Shown: positions 35,687 to 45,293 of the stretch, piece by piece
Position numbering within the stretch: the first letter of the stretch is position 1
How the letters are laid out: every line of letters begins with the position of its first letter
DNA from: Lachnospiraceae bacterium UBA7050
GTDB taxonomy: Bacteria; Bacillota; Clostridia; Lachnospirales; Lachnospiraceae
Assembly (NCBI GenBank): GCA_002493905.1
Contig: DLAJ01000007.1
Location: 62,001 to 126,000, forward strand
DNA length: 64,000 nucleotides
Direction of reading: 5' to 3'
The notes under the pieces: generated by a model
Databases searched by the model: none
The model's input: the letters and a program-made list of their open reading frames with translations, nothing else
What the model was told of the DNA's origin: nothing
Translations under genes and position numbers: made by a program

Positions 35687-37585
35687 TTACAGAATCTCAG
35701 GCTCATGCTCGTGTTCCTCTTTCGGCGTGTAAGTCGGCACGATCTCTCTCACAAGTTCTCTGATGTCCCCGGACTCTTCATTCGCCGCATCCTTTAGACG
35801 CTTGAGCTGTCCAAAAAAGACCATCTCGTCAAACTCAATCGGTTTCCCGATATGAATCAGCTTGTTCTCCGTATCCGTCATGCCCTCCTCGTTCATCAGA
35901 AGCTCCTCGTATAACTTTTCTCCCGGACGCAAGCCCGTAAACTTGATCTTAATATCTTCATCCACTTTATACCCCGACAGCCGGATCAGATTTTTTGCCA
36001 GATCCAGAATTTTGACCGGCTCACCCATATCAAGGATAAAGATTTCTCCGCCCTTTGCATAGACTCCCGCCTGCAGGACAAGCGACACGGCTTCCGGAAT
36101 GGTCATAAAATAGCGGATAATATCAGGATGTGTCACCGTCACCGGTCCGCCGGATTCAATTTGTTTTCGAAACAGCGGAATGACGCTGCCATTGCTTCCG
36201 AGCACATTCCCGAACCGTACCGCCACAAACTCCGTATCGTAATGCCGGTTAAACGTCTGGATGATCATCTCGCAGATCCGCTTGGTTGCTCCCATCACAT
36301 TGGTCGGATTCACTGCCTTATCCGTCGAGATCATGACAAATTTCTTTACCCCGTTCATCGCCGCCGCCTGCGCGGTCTTCCATGTACCGAACACATTATT
36401 CTTGACCGCTTCATTGGGGCTCACCTCCATCAGCGGCACATGCTTATGCGCTGCCGCATGATAGACGATATCCGGCTGGTACGTCTCAAAAATACTGCTC
36501 ATGCGGGCAGTATTCCTCACCGAAGCGATCAGCACAACCAGATTCATGCGCGGATGCGTATGAAGAAGCTCCTGCTGAATGTCATAAGCACTGTTCTCAT
36601 AAATGTCCACGATAATCAGCTGTTTCGGCTGATGCGTTGCAATCTGACGGCACAGCTCGCTGCCGATGGACCCGCCTCCTCCCGTCACAAGCACTACTTT
36701 ATCCTTCACATACTCCAGAATAGAATTCATGTCTACTTTAATCGGCTCTCTGCCAAGCAGATCTTCTACATCTACATCCCGGATCTTGCTGACATTCACT
36801 TCTCCGTTTACAAGCTGGTACATCCCCGGAAGCGTGCGGAGTTTGCAGTCCGTCTCTTTACAGATATCAATGATATCGCGGATGATATGCTTCGGCACGG
36901 AAGGCAGCGCAATGATAATTTCATCAATCCCATACTCCTTTGCCGCTCTGGTGATCTCATCTCTTCCCCCGATGACTTTGATCCCCTGCACATACCGGCC
37001 CCATTTATTTTTATCATCATCAATCACACATTTGATCGTCATCGTGGAATAATGGCTGCCGATGATTTCTTTCATAATGACATTTCCGGCATCGCCCGCG
37101 CCAATGACCATAACCGCCGTTCCGTTTTTGCTGTTGCTCATCCGGTGCTTGGCCTCCCGCAGAAAGCGATAGGAAAAACGGCTTAAAAGTGTAAAAGCAA
37201 ACAACACCAACAGATAGATAAAATAATACGTCCGCGGTACATAATGTTTGGTAAAATGCAGTCCGACACACTGACAGAGCGCGCTTAAAGCGCACGCAGC
37301 GGCCATGTTCTGCATCTCGGTTACACCAGCATATGCCCAGAGGCTGTGATAAAGACGCATCAGATAAAATGCCAGAATGGTCGTAATAATACCAAACGGC
37401 AGAAACCACTCCACATTGTCGATAAAATGCTGCGGAATTTCCGAAATATGAAACTCATAACGCATCACAAGCGGGATATAACTGGATAACACGACCGCAA
37501 TCACATCATATATGATAAGAAAAATACGCCGCACCAGCAGCTTTGTATTCAATATCTGCTTCCCGATCTGCTGCATCTGTCCCAT
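35687..37585 (-). CDS. pglF: Membrane-bound UDP-GlcNAc 4,6-dehydratase, PglF/CapD-like
   Basis: 632 residues: four N-terminal helices (about 20-140), a Rossmann-like CoA-binding region (about 155-270), then the catalytic SDR domain from about 290. NAD loop is TGGGGSIGSELCRQ; the active-site ISTDKAVNPTNVMGATK has the MxxxK form that marks retaining dehydratases (PglF, WbpM) instead of YxxxK. It removes water from UDP-GlcNAc to give the 4-keto-6-deoxy sugar. The start ATG has AAGGTG upstream. The C-terminus is acidic and His-rich (KEEHEHEPEIL). Together with the next two genes it forms a PglF-PglE-PglC-type initiation set. Confidence 0.93.
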   Translation of the reverse strand: MGQMQQIGKQILNTKLLVRRIFLIIYDVIAVVLSSYIPLVMRYEFHISEIPQHFIDNVEWFLPFGIITTILAFYLMRLYHSLWAYAGVTEMQNMAAACALSALCQCVGLHFTKHYVPRTYYFIYLLVLFAFTLLSRFSYRFLREAKHRMSNSKNGTAVMVIGAGDAGNVIMKEIIGSHYSTMTIKCVIDDDKNKWGRYVQGIKVIGGRDEITRAAKEYGIDEIIIALPSVPKHIIRDIIDICKETDCKLRTLPGMYQLVNGEVNVSKIRDVDVEDLLGREPIKVDMNSILEYVKDKVVLVTGGGGSIGSELCRQIATHQPKQLIIVDIYENSAYDIQQELLHTHPRMNLVVLIASVRNTARMSSIFETYQPDIVYHAAAHKHVPLMEVSPNEAVKNNVFGTWKTAQAAAMNGVKKFVMISTDKAVNPTNVMGATKRICEMIIQTFNRHYDTEFVAVRFGNVLGSNGSVIPLFRKQIESGGPVTVTHPDIIRYFMTIPEAVSLVLQAGVYAKGGEIFILDMGEPVKILDLAKNLIRLSGYKVDEDIKIKFTGLRPGEKLYEELLMNEEGMTDTENKLIHIGKPIEFDEMVFFGQLKRLKDAANEESGDIRELVREIVPTYTPKEEHEHEPEIL

Positions 37586-37619
37586 GATCACACCTTCTTC
37601 ACCCGATAATAGTAACAGT

Positions 37620-40130
37620 TTATTTTACCACATTTTTCCCTGTCCGCATAGTAATGAGCATAAACAGTGTTGAAAAACATAACGGCATACAGGGATTCGA
37701 TACGTATTCCGTCAGGCTTACCAGCAAAAACGCACTGCCGGTCAAAAGCAGCATGAACTGTTTTTCACTTCTTTCTTTGCCGGTCCAAATCCGGTAAACT
37801 GCATTCAGGATCATCAGCAGAATCAGAACTAAAAATAAGATTCCTGCCGGTATGCCAAAGTCAAACGCATTCTGTATGAACGAGTTATGCGCATGTCCCG
37901 ACAGCATTTCATGCTCCTCGTCATATCCCATCTGCGGATGCCCCGACCATTTCAGGTGCTCCAGATAATCCCGGAATATGGCAATCCTTCCGTTTGACAT
38001 ATCGTTCAGCGCAGAACTGCCATCCACGGAAGATATCTGTCCGGGCAGTCCCGCCATCTCCTCCGACGCCACTTCCGCCAGTACCACAAACGGCTGTCCG
38101 GCCGACACGCGGTCCTCCAGATACCTTTCAATAAAATCCTGCGGGACCCAGAGCCGGTTTGCCCATAATCTCACAAGTGCCCTGACGTACATATATCTTG
38201 CGGAATCGGGTGCTTCCCCCTCCCTGACCGCTTCGTCAAAGTCCTCCGCATCATTTAGATAAACCGGCTTATTTACAATCGCCGGAACGCATCTGGTTAC
38301 TGTATAGACCACCGGCATGCTGATGACAACGGACAGAATCAGGATTCCCCCGATCTGCAGCACATACCGGACTTTGGGACGGTATACGATCACCGCCCCG
38401 GTCGTCAGAATGATCCCCATCCCCAAAACTGCCATGACGGCCGTTCTCGGCATTGCAAACAAAATATAGACCAGCACCACAGCGTTCCCTATCCATTCTT
38501 TCCATGCTTTCTTAAAAACATGCCCGCTGTCCCTGATTGCCAAAAACAGGCGCAGAAGCGATGCAGCTGCCACCGCGGAAAGGTAAATACCCGTACTGGC
38601 TACCGTATGAAACCACATCGGATAACGGTTGAACCGGTAATAGTGATACGGTCTGTGCAGACAGCACATCAAAATCATCAGCCCGAAATGAGCCAGTAAG
38701 GCGCTCACCATATTATGCACGATCCGGTCCTTTTCTTTTTCCGTATAACTCTGCAGATAAAATAAAGTAAACGTAACCGTCATATAAAACGGCCATGCTT
38801 TTCCGAAACTATTCAACATCATGAACACACACATAAGTGCAAAGCATGCGCAGAGCGGGATATTCCACTTTTGTCCGCGCAGCTTTTTCAGATCCCGCAG
38901 CGTATGAATCAGAACAATCCCCCAAAGTCCTGCCGCTGCGGTCAATACTCCTGCAATCTGCAGCTCATGCATATCACTGCTCTTCCAATGGCAGTACAGG
39001 ACCCCTGCCGGGATCAGAACGACCACCCAGACCGCCGAAAAGACATTTACAACCTCGCGCAGCTTTAATGTCAGAAGCACAAAAAGCCCAAACAGCATAA
39101 ATACCATGTTTCTGGCAAAATCCTGCTTCCACTGAACGGATGCGTTCACATACGCAACTCCCTCGTAAAACAAACCCACCAGACACAAAATCTGCAGATC
39201 ATTAACCCAGACCTCACGGTTTCTGCTTACTATCTTTCTGCGCGGCAGCTTCATTTTCTTCGGCATGTGTCCAATCCATCGCATCCCCTTATAAAAAGCA
39301 TACCACAAAAGCCCCAGCACAATCAGACAGGCCGCGGCATAGACAATCCAGTCCCAGATTTCTCCTCCGAAAAACTTTGCGATACATAATTGATAAAAAC
39401 AGAACCCGGTAAAAAGCGCTCCCGCCGCCGTCATTCCCGCCAGACATCCCCTCAGGAACTGCGGCATCCATTGTTTCTTTTTGAAAAATTCACACAGCCA
39501 CACAATTCCAAAATAGAGCAGGGCTCCGCAGGCCAGTATGCAGACAATACATAAAATGCGCAGTCCCGCAGAATACGGAGCCGTATAGTGGAACTGAATC
39601 AGAATTGCCTGATTTTCAAAAGGGATACCGGCATACGCAAGAGCACCGCATTCCTCTATCTGCAAAACACTCTGATCCGCACATGCGATCTGTAATGTGC
39701 CGATGCTGTCAAAGTGAACGTTAAAACCCAGATAATAAGTCTCTCCCGGTATCACATCCAGTTCCGGCGTAATATTGATTCCGCCGCGCAGTTCAATATC
39801 GGGAAACTGCAGAACCTCCTGATATAGAATATTGTATCCCGCATCATACAGAGTCACGAATACCCTGTCCATATAATGGACATCATTCACTCTGCAGGAG
39901 ACGCTCAGGTCTCGGATATGATCTTTTGCCGGCGAAAACTCCTGAAGGACAATTTCCTCCATCGTTACATTTCCCGTATAAGCCGGTTCCGTTTCCCCAT
40001 ATACAGAATAGGACGAATGATAAAGGTACTGAAACGGCCATATCATCAGACATAATATGACCGTTATGATTACTATGACCACCCGGAGCCTCACATATGG
40101 AAGAAGCGTTTTCTGATCAATCAGTCTCAT
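37620..40130 (-). CDS. O-antigen-ligase/Wzy-like membrane protein with N-terminal extracellular domain
   Basis: 836-residue membrane protein. After one helix (about 17-36) comes a beta-rich external domain of about 150 residues, then about 12 more helices. The long loop near 730-765 ends with GHAHNSFIQNAFDFGIPAGI, the histidine-containing motif of Wzy_C/WaaL ligases and polymerases. Such proteins join undecaprenyl-PP-linked glycans to an acceptor or to each other outside the membrane. ATG 40130 is preferred over the GTG one codon earlier; no strong ribosome site is seen. The adjacent dehydratase starts 34 bp downstream. Ligase versus polymerase cannot be decided here. Confidence 0.8.
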   Translation of the reverse strand: MRLIDQKTLLPYVRLRVVIVIITVILCLMIWPFQYLYHSSYSVYGETEPAYTGNVTMEEIVLQEFSPAKDHIRDLSVSCRVNDVHYMDRVFVTLYDAGYNILYQEVLQFPDIELRGGINITPELDVIPGETYYLGFNVHFDSIGTLQIACADQSVLQIEECGALAYAGIPFENQAILIQFHYTAPYSAGLRILCIVCILACGALLYFGIVWLCEFFKKKQWMPQFLRGCLAGMTAAGALFTGFCFYQLCIAKFFGGEIWDWIVYAAACLIVLGLLWYAFYKGMRWIGHMPKKMKLPRRKIVSRNREVWVNDLQILCLVGLFYEGVAYVNASVQWKQDFARNMVFMLFGLFVLLTLKLREVVNVFSAVWVVVLIPAGVLYCHWKSSDMHELQIAGVLTAAAGLWGIVLIHTLRDLKKLRGQKWNIPLCACFALMCVFMMLNSFGKAWPFYMTVTFTLFYLQSYTEKEKDRIVHNMVSALLAHFGLMILMCCLHRPYHYYRFNRYPMWFHTVASTGIYLSAVAAASLLRLFLAIRDSGHVFKKAWKEWIGNAVVLVYILFAMPRTAVMAVLGMGIILTTGAVIVYRPKVRYVLQIGGILILSVVISMPVVYTVTRCVPAIVNKPVYLNDAEDFDEAVREGEAPDSARYMYVRALVRLWANRLWVPQDFIERYLEDRVSAGQPFVVLAEVASEEMAGLPGQISSVDGSSALNDMSNGRIAIFRDYLEHLKWSGHPQMGYDEEHEMLSGHAHNSFIQNAFDFGIPAGILFLVLILLMILNAVYRIWTGKERSEKQFMLLLTGSAFLLVSLTEYVSNPCMPLCFSTLFMLITMRTGKNVVK

Positions 40131-40136
40131 CACGTT

Positions 40137-41744
40137 TTAGCAATTATCCTTTCTAAACAAAAACGCAAGCAGCAGCGGAAATCCAAAGTAAAACTGCAGC
40201 ACATATCTGACTAAAACCGCCGGTCCCAAAAGTACCGTCAGAAACAACAGCATCACCGGCACAGCATATGCTATTCTTCGATAGTGCTTCTGTGACAAAT
40301 GCTCACAGACGCCAAAAAAGAAAATCCAAAAATACCATGCCGGATGAAACAGCATGCGGATTCCCGGAATCTTCTGCCACGAAATTTCCAAAGAGAGCCT
40401 CCGGACAAAACGATCCAATGCCGGAAACAGGCTGACACGCTTCCCCGGCGGCTCCGTCTCATACCCAAAATAGGAACTGTCTTCATAAACAAATGAATAT
40501 ACCTGATTCCCCTTATAGCAGTTCAGAGACGCATAAGGATACCAGAACCCATAATTATTTACCAGAAATGCATTCAGGTACGATGCCGGCTTCTTCATGC
40601 CTGTCTGTACCCACAGTTTCCAAAATGCTCCGCTCTCCTCCGCATAAGCCTGGCTGTTAAAATCCACCTTTACCGGATCAGATAATACCGCCCGGTATCT
40701 GAGCAGAGCTTCTTCAGGCAGAAAACGGTAAAGGACCTCTGTCTGCTCTTCGGTAAATGCTTCCCGTTCAAAATGATAGACTCTCGCAAGCTGCTGGATC
40801 GGGATCGTTAAGATTTCCTGCTTTTCCTGATGATCGGCATTCGTCAGCCCCTGCAGGCCTAAAGAACCTGCCAGATAAACCGCCAGCACCGCAAACAGCC
40901 GGGCCGCCATTTTTCCCCGCCCGCCGCGCGCCGCCGCGATCAAAAACGGGATGGACGGCACCAATGCATAAACGCCGTTCTTCCGCATGAAAAGCATCAG
41001 CGCTCCATTTACAATCAGCGCAGCACCATTTTCTTTTCCAAATTCCAGGGCATCAACAAGATTCACAAGGAACAGCAGCAGAAACAGCGTGAACAGCACA
41101 TCCTTCGTTGTACAGAACACATACATCGGAATGACCGGAAATATGCACAAATAGACGCCGCCGATCATCCGGAGCCAGCGCGGAACGCCCCACGCCTTCA
41201 TTCTACAGAGAATATAGCTGAAACACATGGCAGCAAAAACTGCCTGACAGATCACATAAACAGCAATTCCTGCATTATAGCTCCCTGTGATCTTATGAAC
41301 AACCTTGATCACCCACCCAAGCAGCAGAACATGCATCAGCGGATGGTGCGTTGTATAATCCGCCGTTAATACCATGTTCAGTTCTTCCTGTGCGTCATAT
41401 AGGAAATAGCCCGGATAGGAAGACAAGAAATACGGAAGCCAGCACAGCAGCATTCCCGCCGCAAAAATCCAAAATTCCCTCCCCGGCGTCTTTTTCCCCT
41501 GCTGCCTTCCCTGTGCAGTGCTTTTTTCATCATAAAGCCGCATCAGATAGAACATGCCGCATACGGCAGGAACAGCGCACAAAAACAAAAGCGCTGCGCT
41601 TCCCCACGTCCACACTGACGTAAAACGGACGTTTTCCTGCCCTTCCAACTGTGCGCCGAAGACCATGGACAGGGAAAACGGCGCTGCAAACAGCATCGCA
41701 TACAGGACATTCCGTTTACTGTAAATGGTCTTTATTTTCTCCAC
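40137..41744 (-). CDS. DUF6020-type polytopic membrane protein
   Basis: 535 residues and about 11 hydrophobic segments. The loop SSYPGYFLYDAQEELNMVL near 109-127 followed by TTHHPLMHVLLLGW near 131 and YVFCTTKDVLFTLFLLLF near 205 are marks I associate with the DUF6020 family of clostridial surface-polysaccharide loci. The acidic and histidine residues in the first external loop are reminiscent of GT-C enzymes, so a polyprenyl-phosphate-dependent sugar transfer is possible. It begins with GTG and overlaps the preceding GT2 gene by 29 bp; an ATG 48 bp downstream is an alternative start. No reaction is known for the family as far as I recall. Confidence 0.72.
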   Translation of the reverse strand: MEKIKTIYSKRNVLYAMLFAAPFSLSMVFGAQLEGQENVRFTSVWTWGSAALLFLCAVPAVCGMFYLMRLYDEKSTAQGRQQGKKTPGREFWIFAAGMLLCWLPYFLSSYPGYFLYDAQEELNMVLTADYTTHHPLMHVLLLGWVIKVVHKITGSYNAGIAVYVICQAVFAAMCFSYILCRMKAWGVPRWLRMIGGVYLCIFPVIPMYVFCTTKDVLFTLFLLLFLVNLVDALEFGKENGAALIVNGALMLFMRKNGVYALVPSIPFLIAAARGGRGKMAARLFAVLAVYLAGSLGLQGLTNADHQEKQEILTIPIQQLARVYHFEREAFTEEQTEVLYRFLPEEALLRYRAVLSDPVKVDFNSQAYAEESGAFWKLWVQTGMKKPASYLNAFLVNNYGFWYPYASLNCYKGNQVYSFVYEDSSYFGYETEPPGKRVSLFPALDRFVRRLSLEISWQKIPGIRMLFHPAWYFWIFFFGVCEHLSQKHYRRIAYAVPVMLLFLTVLLGPAVLVRYVLQFYFGFPLLLAFLFRKDNC

Positions 41745-42681
41745 CAGTCACTTTCTCCCTGACAACATACTGCGGCGAACGGTTCATGCTGATATACATT
41801 CTTCCGATATATTCTCCGATCAAGCCAAGCATGAGCATAATCATACCGCCAATAAACACAAGCGCCGACATTATGGAACTAAAACCGACCGGAACGGCCG
41901 GGTTGACAAATTTTTTAATGACCGTATAGATACCATAAAAGAATCCGGCAGCAGCGGTCAGTACCCCGACCACGGTTGCAATACGCAGAGGCTTGATGGA
42001 AAATGCCGTAAATCCGTTGAACCAGAGCGCGAGCAGTTTTTTCATCGTATAACCGGATGTCCCCACCTCGCGCTCTCTGTGCGTCACGTCTACATTAGAA
42101 ATATTTTTTGTCGCACGCAGAACAAGACCGATCACATAGGGATAGCAGTTCTCATAATGAAGCATGTCCTGCACCACAAAGCGCCTTGCCGCAAAATAAC
42201 TGGATAGATAGAGCTCTTTGGGCTTTCCAAGCATGATCCGCGTCATCCGCTCATTGATCTTGCTTCCAAAGTTGCGGAACGCCGAATGCTTCTTGGACGG
42301 ATAGCGCGCGTACACAACGTCGCTTCCGGCTTCAATCTGTTTTAACAGCTTGCCGGCCTCGTTTGCCGGTGTCTGCCCGTCGTCATCGAGACAGATAACA
42401 ATGTCTCCGCGTGTTTCCCGAAATCCCGCCATCAGCGCCGCATGCTGTCCAAAATTTTTAGCGAGTCCGATTCCGGTCACATTTGGTACCTCTTTCACGA
42501 TCTGTCTGATCACGTCCATCGTATCGTCCGGTGACGCGTCGTTGACAAGCACAATCTCATAATCATATCGGGAGATCTCCGCCATGGTGCTGCGGATTTC
42601 TGCCACAACGCCCGGCAGCGTCAGCGCTGAACGATAGCACGGGATCACAAAACTCACAATTGGTTTTTTCTCATTTTCCAT
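41716..42681 (-). CDS. Polyprenyl-phosphate sugar synthase, GtrB/ArnC-like GT2
   Basis: 321-residue GT2 enzyme with two C-terminal helices (about 230-300). The catalytic part shows SFVIPCYRSA near 8, VNDASPDDT near 45, GQHAALMAGFRETRGD near 80 and DDDGQTP near 98, followed by the helices and the C-terminal GEYIGRMYISMNRSPQYVV, typical of GtrB/ArnC/DPM-like proteins. They make undecaprenyl-phosphate-sugar for later transfer outside the membrane. A GGAGG five bases upstream fixes the start. It sits next to a DUF6020 membrane protein, a plausible user of the carrier sugar; the GtrII-like protein at 11 kb is another. Sugar unknown. Confidence 0.88.
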   Translation of the reverse strand: MENEKKPIVSFVIPCYRSALTLPGVVAEIRSTMAEISRYDYEIVLVNDASPDDTMDVIRQIVKEVPNVTGIGLAKNFGQHAALMAGFRETRGDIVICLDDDGQTPANEAGKLLKQIEAGSDVVYARYPSKKHSAFRNFGSKINERMTRIMLGKPKELYLSSYFAARRFVVQDMLHYENCYPYVIGLVLRATKNISNVDVTHREREVGTSGYTMKKLLALWFNGFTAFSIKPLRIATVVGVLTAAAGFFYGIYTVIKKFVNPAVPVGFSSIMSALVFIGGMIMLMLGLIGEYIGRMYISMNRSPQYVVREKVTGGENKDHLQ

Positions 42682-42703
42682 TTTTTCCTCCATCCCGAAG
42701 CAT

Positions 42704-43252
42704 TTATGCTGAGGACGCGGCTTCCCCCGGATTGAGTACCGCCATCAGCACAACGTCATGAAACTTTCCGTCCAGAAACACATCGTCGCGCAGATATGCT
42801 TCTTCTGTAAATCCGGCGTGTTCATAGCTCTTCCGCGCCCTGACATTATCGGCAAGCACACGAAGCATCACGCGGTGCAGCTTAAGCTCATGAAATGCAT
42901 AATCAAGTGCAAGATACGCCGTCTGTGTACCGATTCCCTTTCCGAGCGCGTCCTCCTCGCCAATAAAAATTCCGTATTCCGCCTTGCGGTGTTCTCTGTC
43001 AATATCCCTGAAATAAACACTCCCGACCGCCTGTCCGGTTCGCGCAAGACAGATGATCATCTGGACAACCCGCCCGGTTTCTACCTGCGTCTCCATCCAT
43101 TTCAGATGCCCCTCACGTGTAAAGGGCTTCTGATAAATAAAACGTTCTCTCACAAAATCCTGATTCCGCCATGCAACAATCCTGTCCGTATCTTCTTTTG
43201 TCATCATTCTCAGACAGACCAGATCCGACCTTCGAACCCACTGCTCCTCCAT
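42704..43252 (-). CDS. GNAT N-acetyltransferase (PseH/WecD-like)
   Basis: 182-residue single-domain GNAT. AWRNQDFVRERFI near 28, GSVYFRDID near 78, then the acetyl-CoA loop GKGIGTQTAYLAL near 103 and ADNVRARKSYEHAGF near 132. The layout resembles PseH and other amino-sugar acetyltransferases. It is in one transcription unit with a WecE-type aminotransferase, so N-acetylation of the resulting 4-amino sugar is the most likely job; PseH activity seems already covered by the fused gene at 46.5 kb. The start has GGAGG six bases away. A short C-terminal Ala/Ser tail follows. Confidence 0.82.
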   Translation of the reverse strand: MEEQWVRRSDLVCLRMMTKEDTDRIVAWRNQDFVRERFIYQKPFTREGHLKWMETQVETGRVVQMIICLARTGQAVGSVYFRDIDREHRKAEYGIFIGEEDALGKGIGTQTAYLALDYAFHELKLHRVMLRVLADNVRARKSYEHAGFTEEAYLRDDVFLDGKFHDVVLMAVLNPGEAASSA

Positions 43253-43301
43253 TTTCAGCCTCCAAAACGCCGTTTCATACGTTCTCTCACTATATAAGCA
43301 C

Positions 43302-45293
43302 TCAACCGTCAAATGCTGCGCTATGCGCCATCTGTGAGGCTGAAGCATTCCCCTGTCCGGCTTCATAGTCAAAGTACAGCTTGCAGATGATAAAGCTTTG
43401 CCCGCCGTCAAACGCAAGCACATCCTCACGCGCAGCCCTGACCTGACAGCCTTTGCAGCGGTAATAAGCTTTCAGCCAGTCCGTCCCGCGGTCCGCACGC
43501 GTCACAAAATAAAGATTATTCATATTCAGCAGATCCGATTCGATATTACCGATTCCGTATCGACTCAGTTTTTCGGCATAAATCGGACTTTTCGACGCCC
43601 AGCCGCCGCAGATTTCATAATTGCGGTAGCGGTTGTCCGCCGGAAACATCCGCTCAGAATATGCCACGGTAGAATACACGTCCAAAAGATAAAAATTCTC
43701 CTCATGCTGCGAAAAATAGGCACGCAGCGCATCCCACTCCACATTGACGCTCTCCCTGCGCTCCTGTTCCGCTTCCACTTCTTTGATGCCCTGCATTGCC
43801 GGCTTCAGCACAAGCGCCGTTAATATAAGCAGAACTGTCGGCCTCCAGCATTTGCGGTACAGCGGAAGATAGGGGGCCCGTTTCTTTTCCTGCGGCGGTC
43901 CCTCCATCCGCAGCCTGTCCCGTTTTCCACTCTGCTCCGCTTTTTTCACGGAAAACCTGTTCCCGGTAATTTCCTCCTGACGGAAGTTCTTTCGGGAAAG
44001 TCTTTCCTTTTGGAGAAGTTTTCTATACTCCGCATAAAACGCATGCATCTGGCAAAGCAGCATGGCGGACAGAATCAGCACCTCACACAGATAGAGTGAA
44101 ACCGTGATCCGTTCAGGCGTACGCCCCCGCATGATCAGGTACATCCAGCTGACCGTACGCATAAACATAAGCAGCGCAAGCTTCCATGGCACGGAATAAT
44201 CCCACTGCATCATACCGGTTAAAAAAATAAGCACATACAGGGCCATAACCACATACGCCCATACGCCGTCTTCGGCATGCAGCAAACGGTACAGATATTC
44301 CCGGATTCCCTCATAAAGACCATACTTAAAATACGGTCTGCCAACTTCCGTACGGTTATAATCTACGATGCTTTCCAACACATCTGCGTCAATTGCCTCA
44401 TCAATGGAGAAATTATAATTTAACAGCAGCGTGACCTCGGCCTCGTCCAAGCCAAGCTGCCTATAGTATGCCCGGTTTTGCGCATAGTCGGGCGGCGCAG
44501 TCTGAAAATCATACAATTCCGTCCGATATTCAAAAAAACGGTTGAACTCGTTCCATTCACTGCCGCTGTATGCCGCAGCATTCCATAAAAGACCGATTCC
44601 CATCCCTGCCGCAACCATGACAGGAGTTGCTAAGTATTTGACCAGATTTCCGATTCCGAACATTGCGGTATGCGTGTGTTTCGCCCCGCGCGACCACTTT
44701 GCAATCCCTGCACCCGCTATAAGCGGGCAGAGTAACAGCATCATTTCCGTTCTCACATAAAATCCCAGAACTACAAGTATGATGCTTATTATATTTTTGC
44801 GGATAAACCGCCCGGTGGAAAGCTCGTCATCTGTCGTATAAAACAAAAACACACCCGTCGCCGTAAGCAGCGCACAGGTGACGGAATACTGCACATAGAC
44901 AAGCTCCCACAACAGCGTACCCGCAAACATAAGCGTCTGAAATAAAAGAAGTATGCTCTTTTTAACGAAACCGCCGGCAAATGAGATCGCACGCTTTCCG
45001 ATCAACAGGAAACAGAGCGCATGGCAGGTACACAAAAAAATACCGTACCACGGCAGCGTCGGTGAGAGCCGGTATAGAACGCTGATCAAAAAACCCACCG
45101 GGTACAGCATTTGAATATTTCTTCCCTCAGGCGTTCCCGTATATGCTCCCGCGAGAATATCTTTTATCAGCACATCATCGTTCAAATCATAATAGCAGTC
45201 ATAAAAATAACCTACAGCAATGGCGCAGACTAACGCCGCCGCAAGTGCAAAGAGCATATCGCGGATTGTTCTTAGTCTCTGCTCCTCTTTCAT
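43302..45293 (-). CDS. Large polytopic membrane protein, putative GT-C glycosyltransferase
   Basis: 663 residues: about 10 helices (13-430), a basic cytoplasmic linker rich in Lys/Arg (about 425-480), another helix near 495 and a C-terminal soluble domain of about 160 residues. The first loop carries CYYDLNDDVLIKDILAGAYTG-type acidic residues (near 33-52), followed by GRNIQMLYPVGFLISVLY, as in GT-C proteins of Lachnospiraceae loci. I know no assigned function for this family. Its ATG overlaps the TGA of the WecE-type gene, so the two are co-translated. Transfer of the WecE-derived sugar is only a positional guess. Confidence 0.62.
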   Translation of the reverse strand: MKEEQRLRTIRDMLFALAAALVCAIAVGYFYDCYYDLNDDVLIKDILAGAYTGTPEGRNIQMLYPVGFLISVLYRLSPTLPWYGIFLCTCHALCFLLIGKRAISFAGGFVKKSILLLFQTLMFAGTLLWELVYVQYSVTCALLTATGVFLFYTTDDELSTGRFIRKNIISIILVVLGFYVRTEMMLLLCPLIAGAGIAKWSRGAKHTHTAMFGIGNLVKYLATPVMVAAGMGIGLLWNAAAYSGSEWNEFNRFFEYRTELYDFQTAPPDYAQNRAYYRQLGLDEAEVTLLLNYNFSIDEAIDADVLESIVDYNRTEVGRPYFKYGLYEGIREYLYRLLHAEDGVWAYVVMALYVLIFLTGMMQWDYSVPWKLALLMFMRTVSWMYLIMRGRTPERITVSLYLCEVLILSAMLLCQMHAFYAEYRKLLQKERLSRKNFRQEEITGNRFSVKKAEQSGKRDRLRMEGPPQEKKRAPYLPLYRKCWRPTVLLILTALVLKPAMQGIKEVEAEQERRESVNVEWDALRAYFSQHEENFYLLDVYSTVAYSERMFPADNRYRNYEICGGWASKSPIYAEKLSRYGIGNIESDLLNMNNLYFVTRADRGTDWLKAYYRCKGCQVRAAREDVLAFDGGQSFIICKLYFDYEAGQGNASASQMAHSAAFDG

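Noticed and set aside
36128..37186. Plus-strand open frame of 352 codons opposite the PglF-like gene
   Set aside because: It mirrors a strongly conserved minus-strand gene; the translation is rich in His/Arg with no recognisable domain and no ribosome site.
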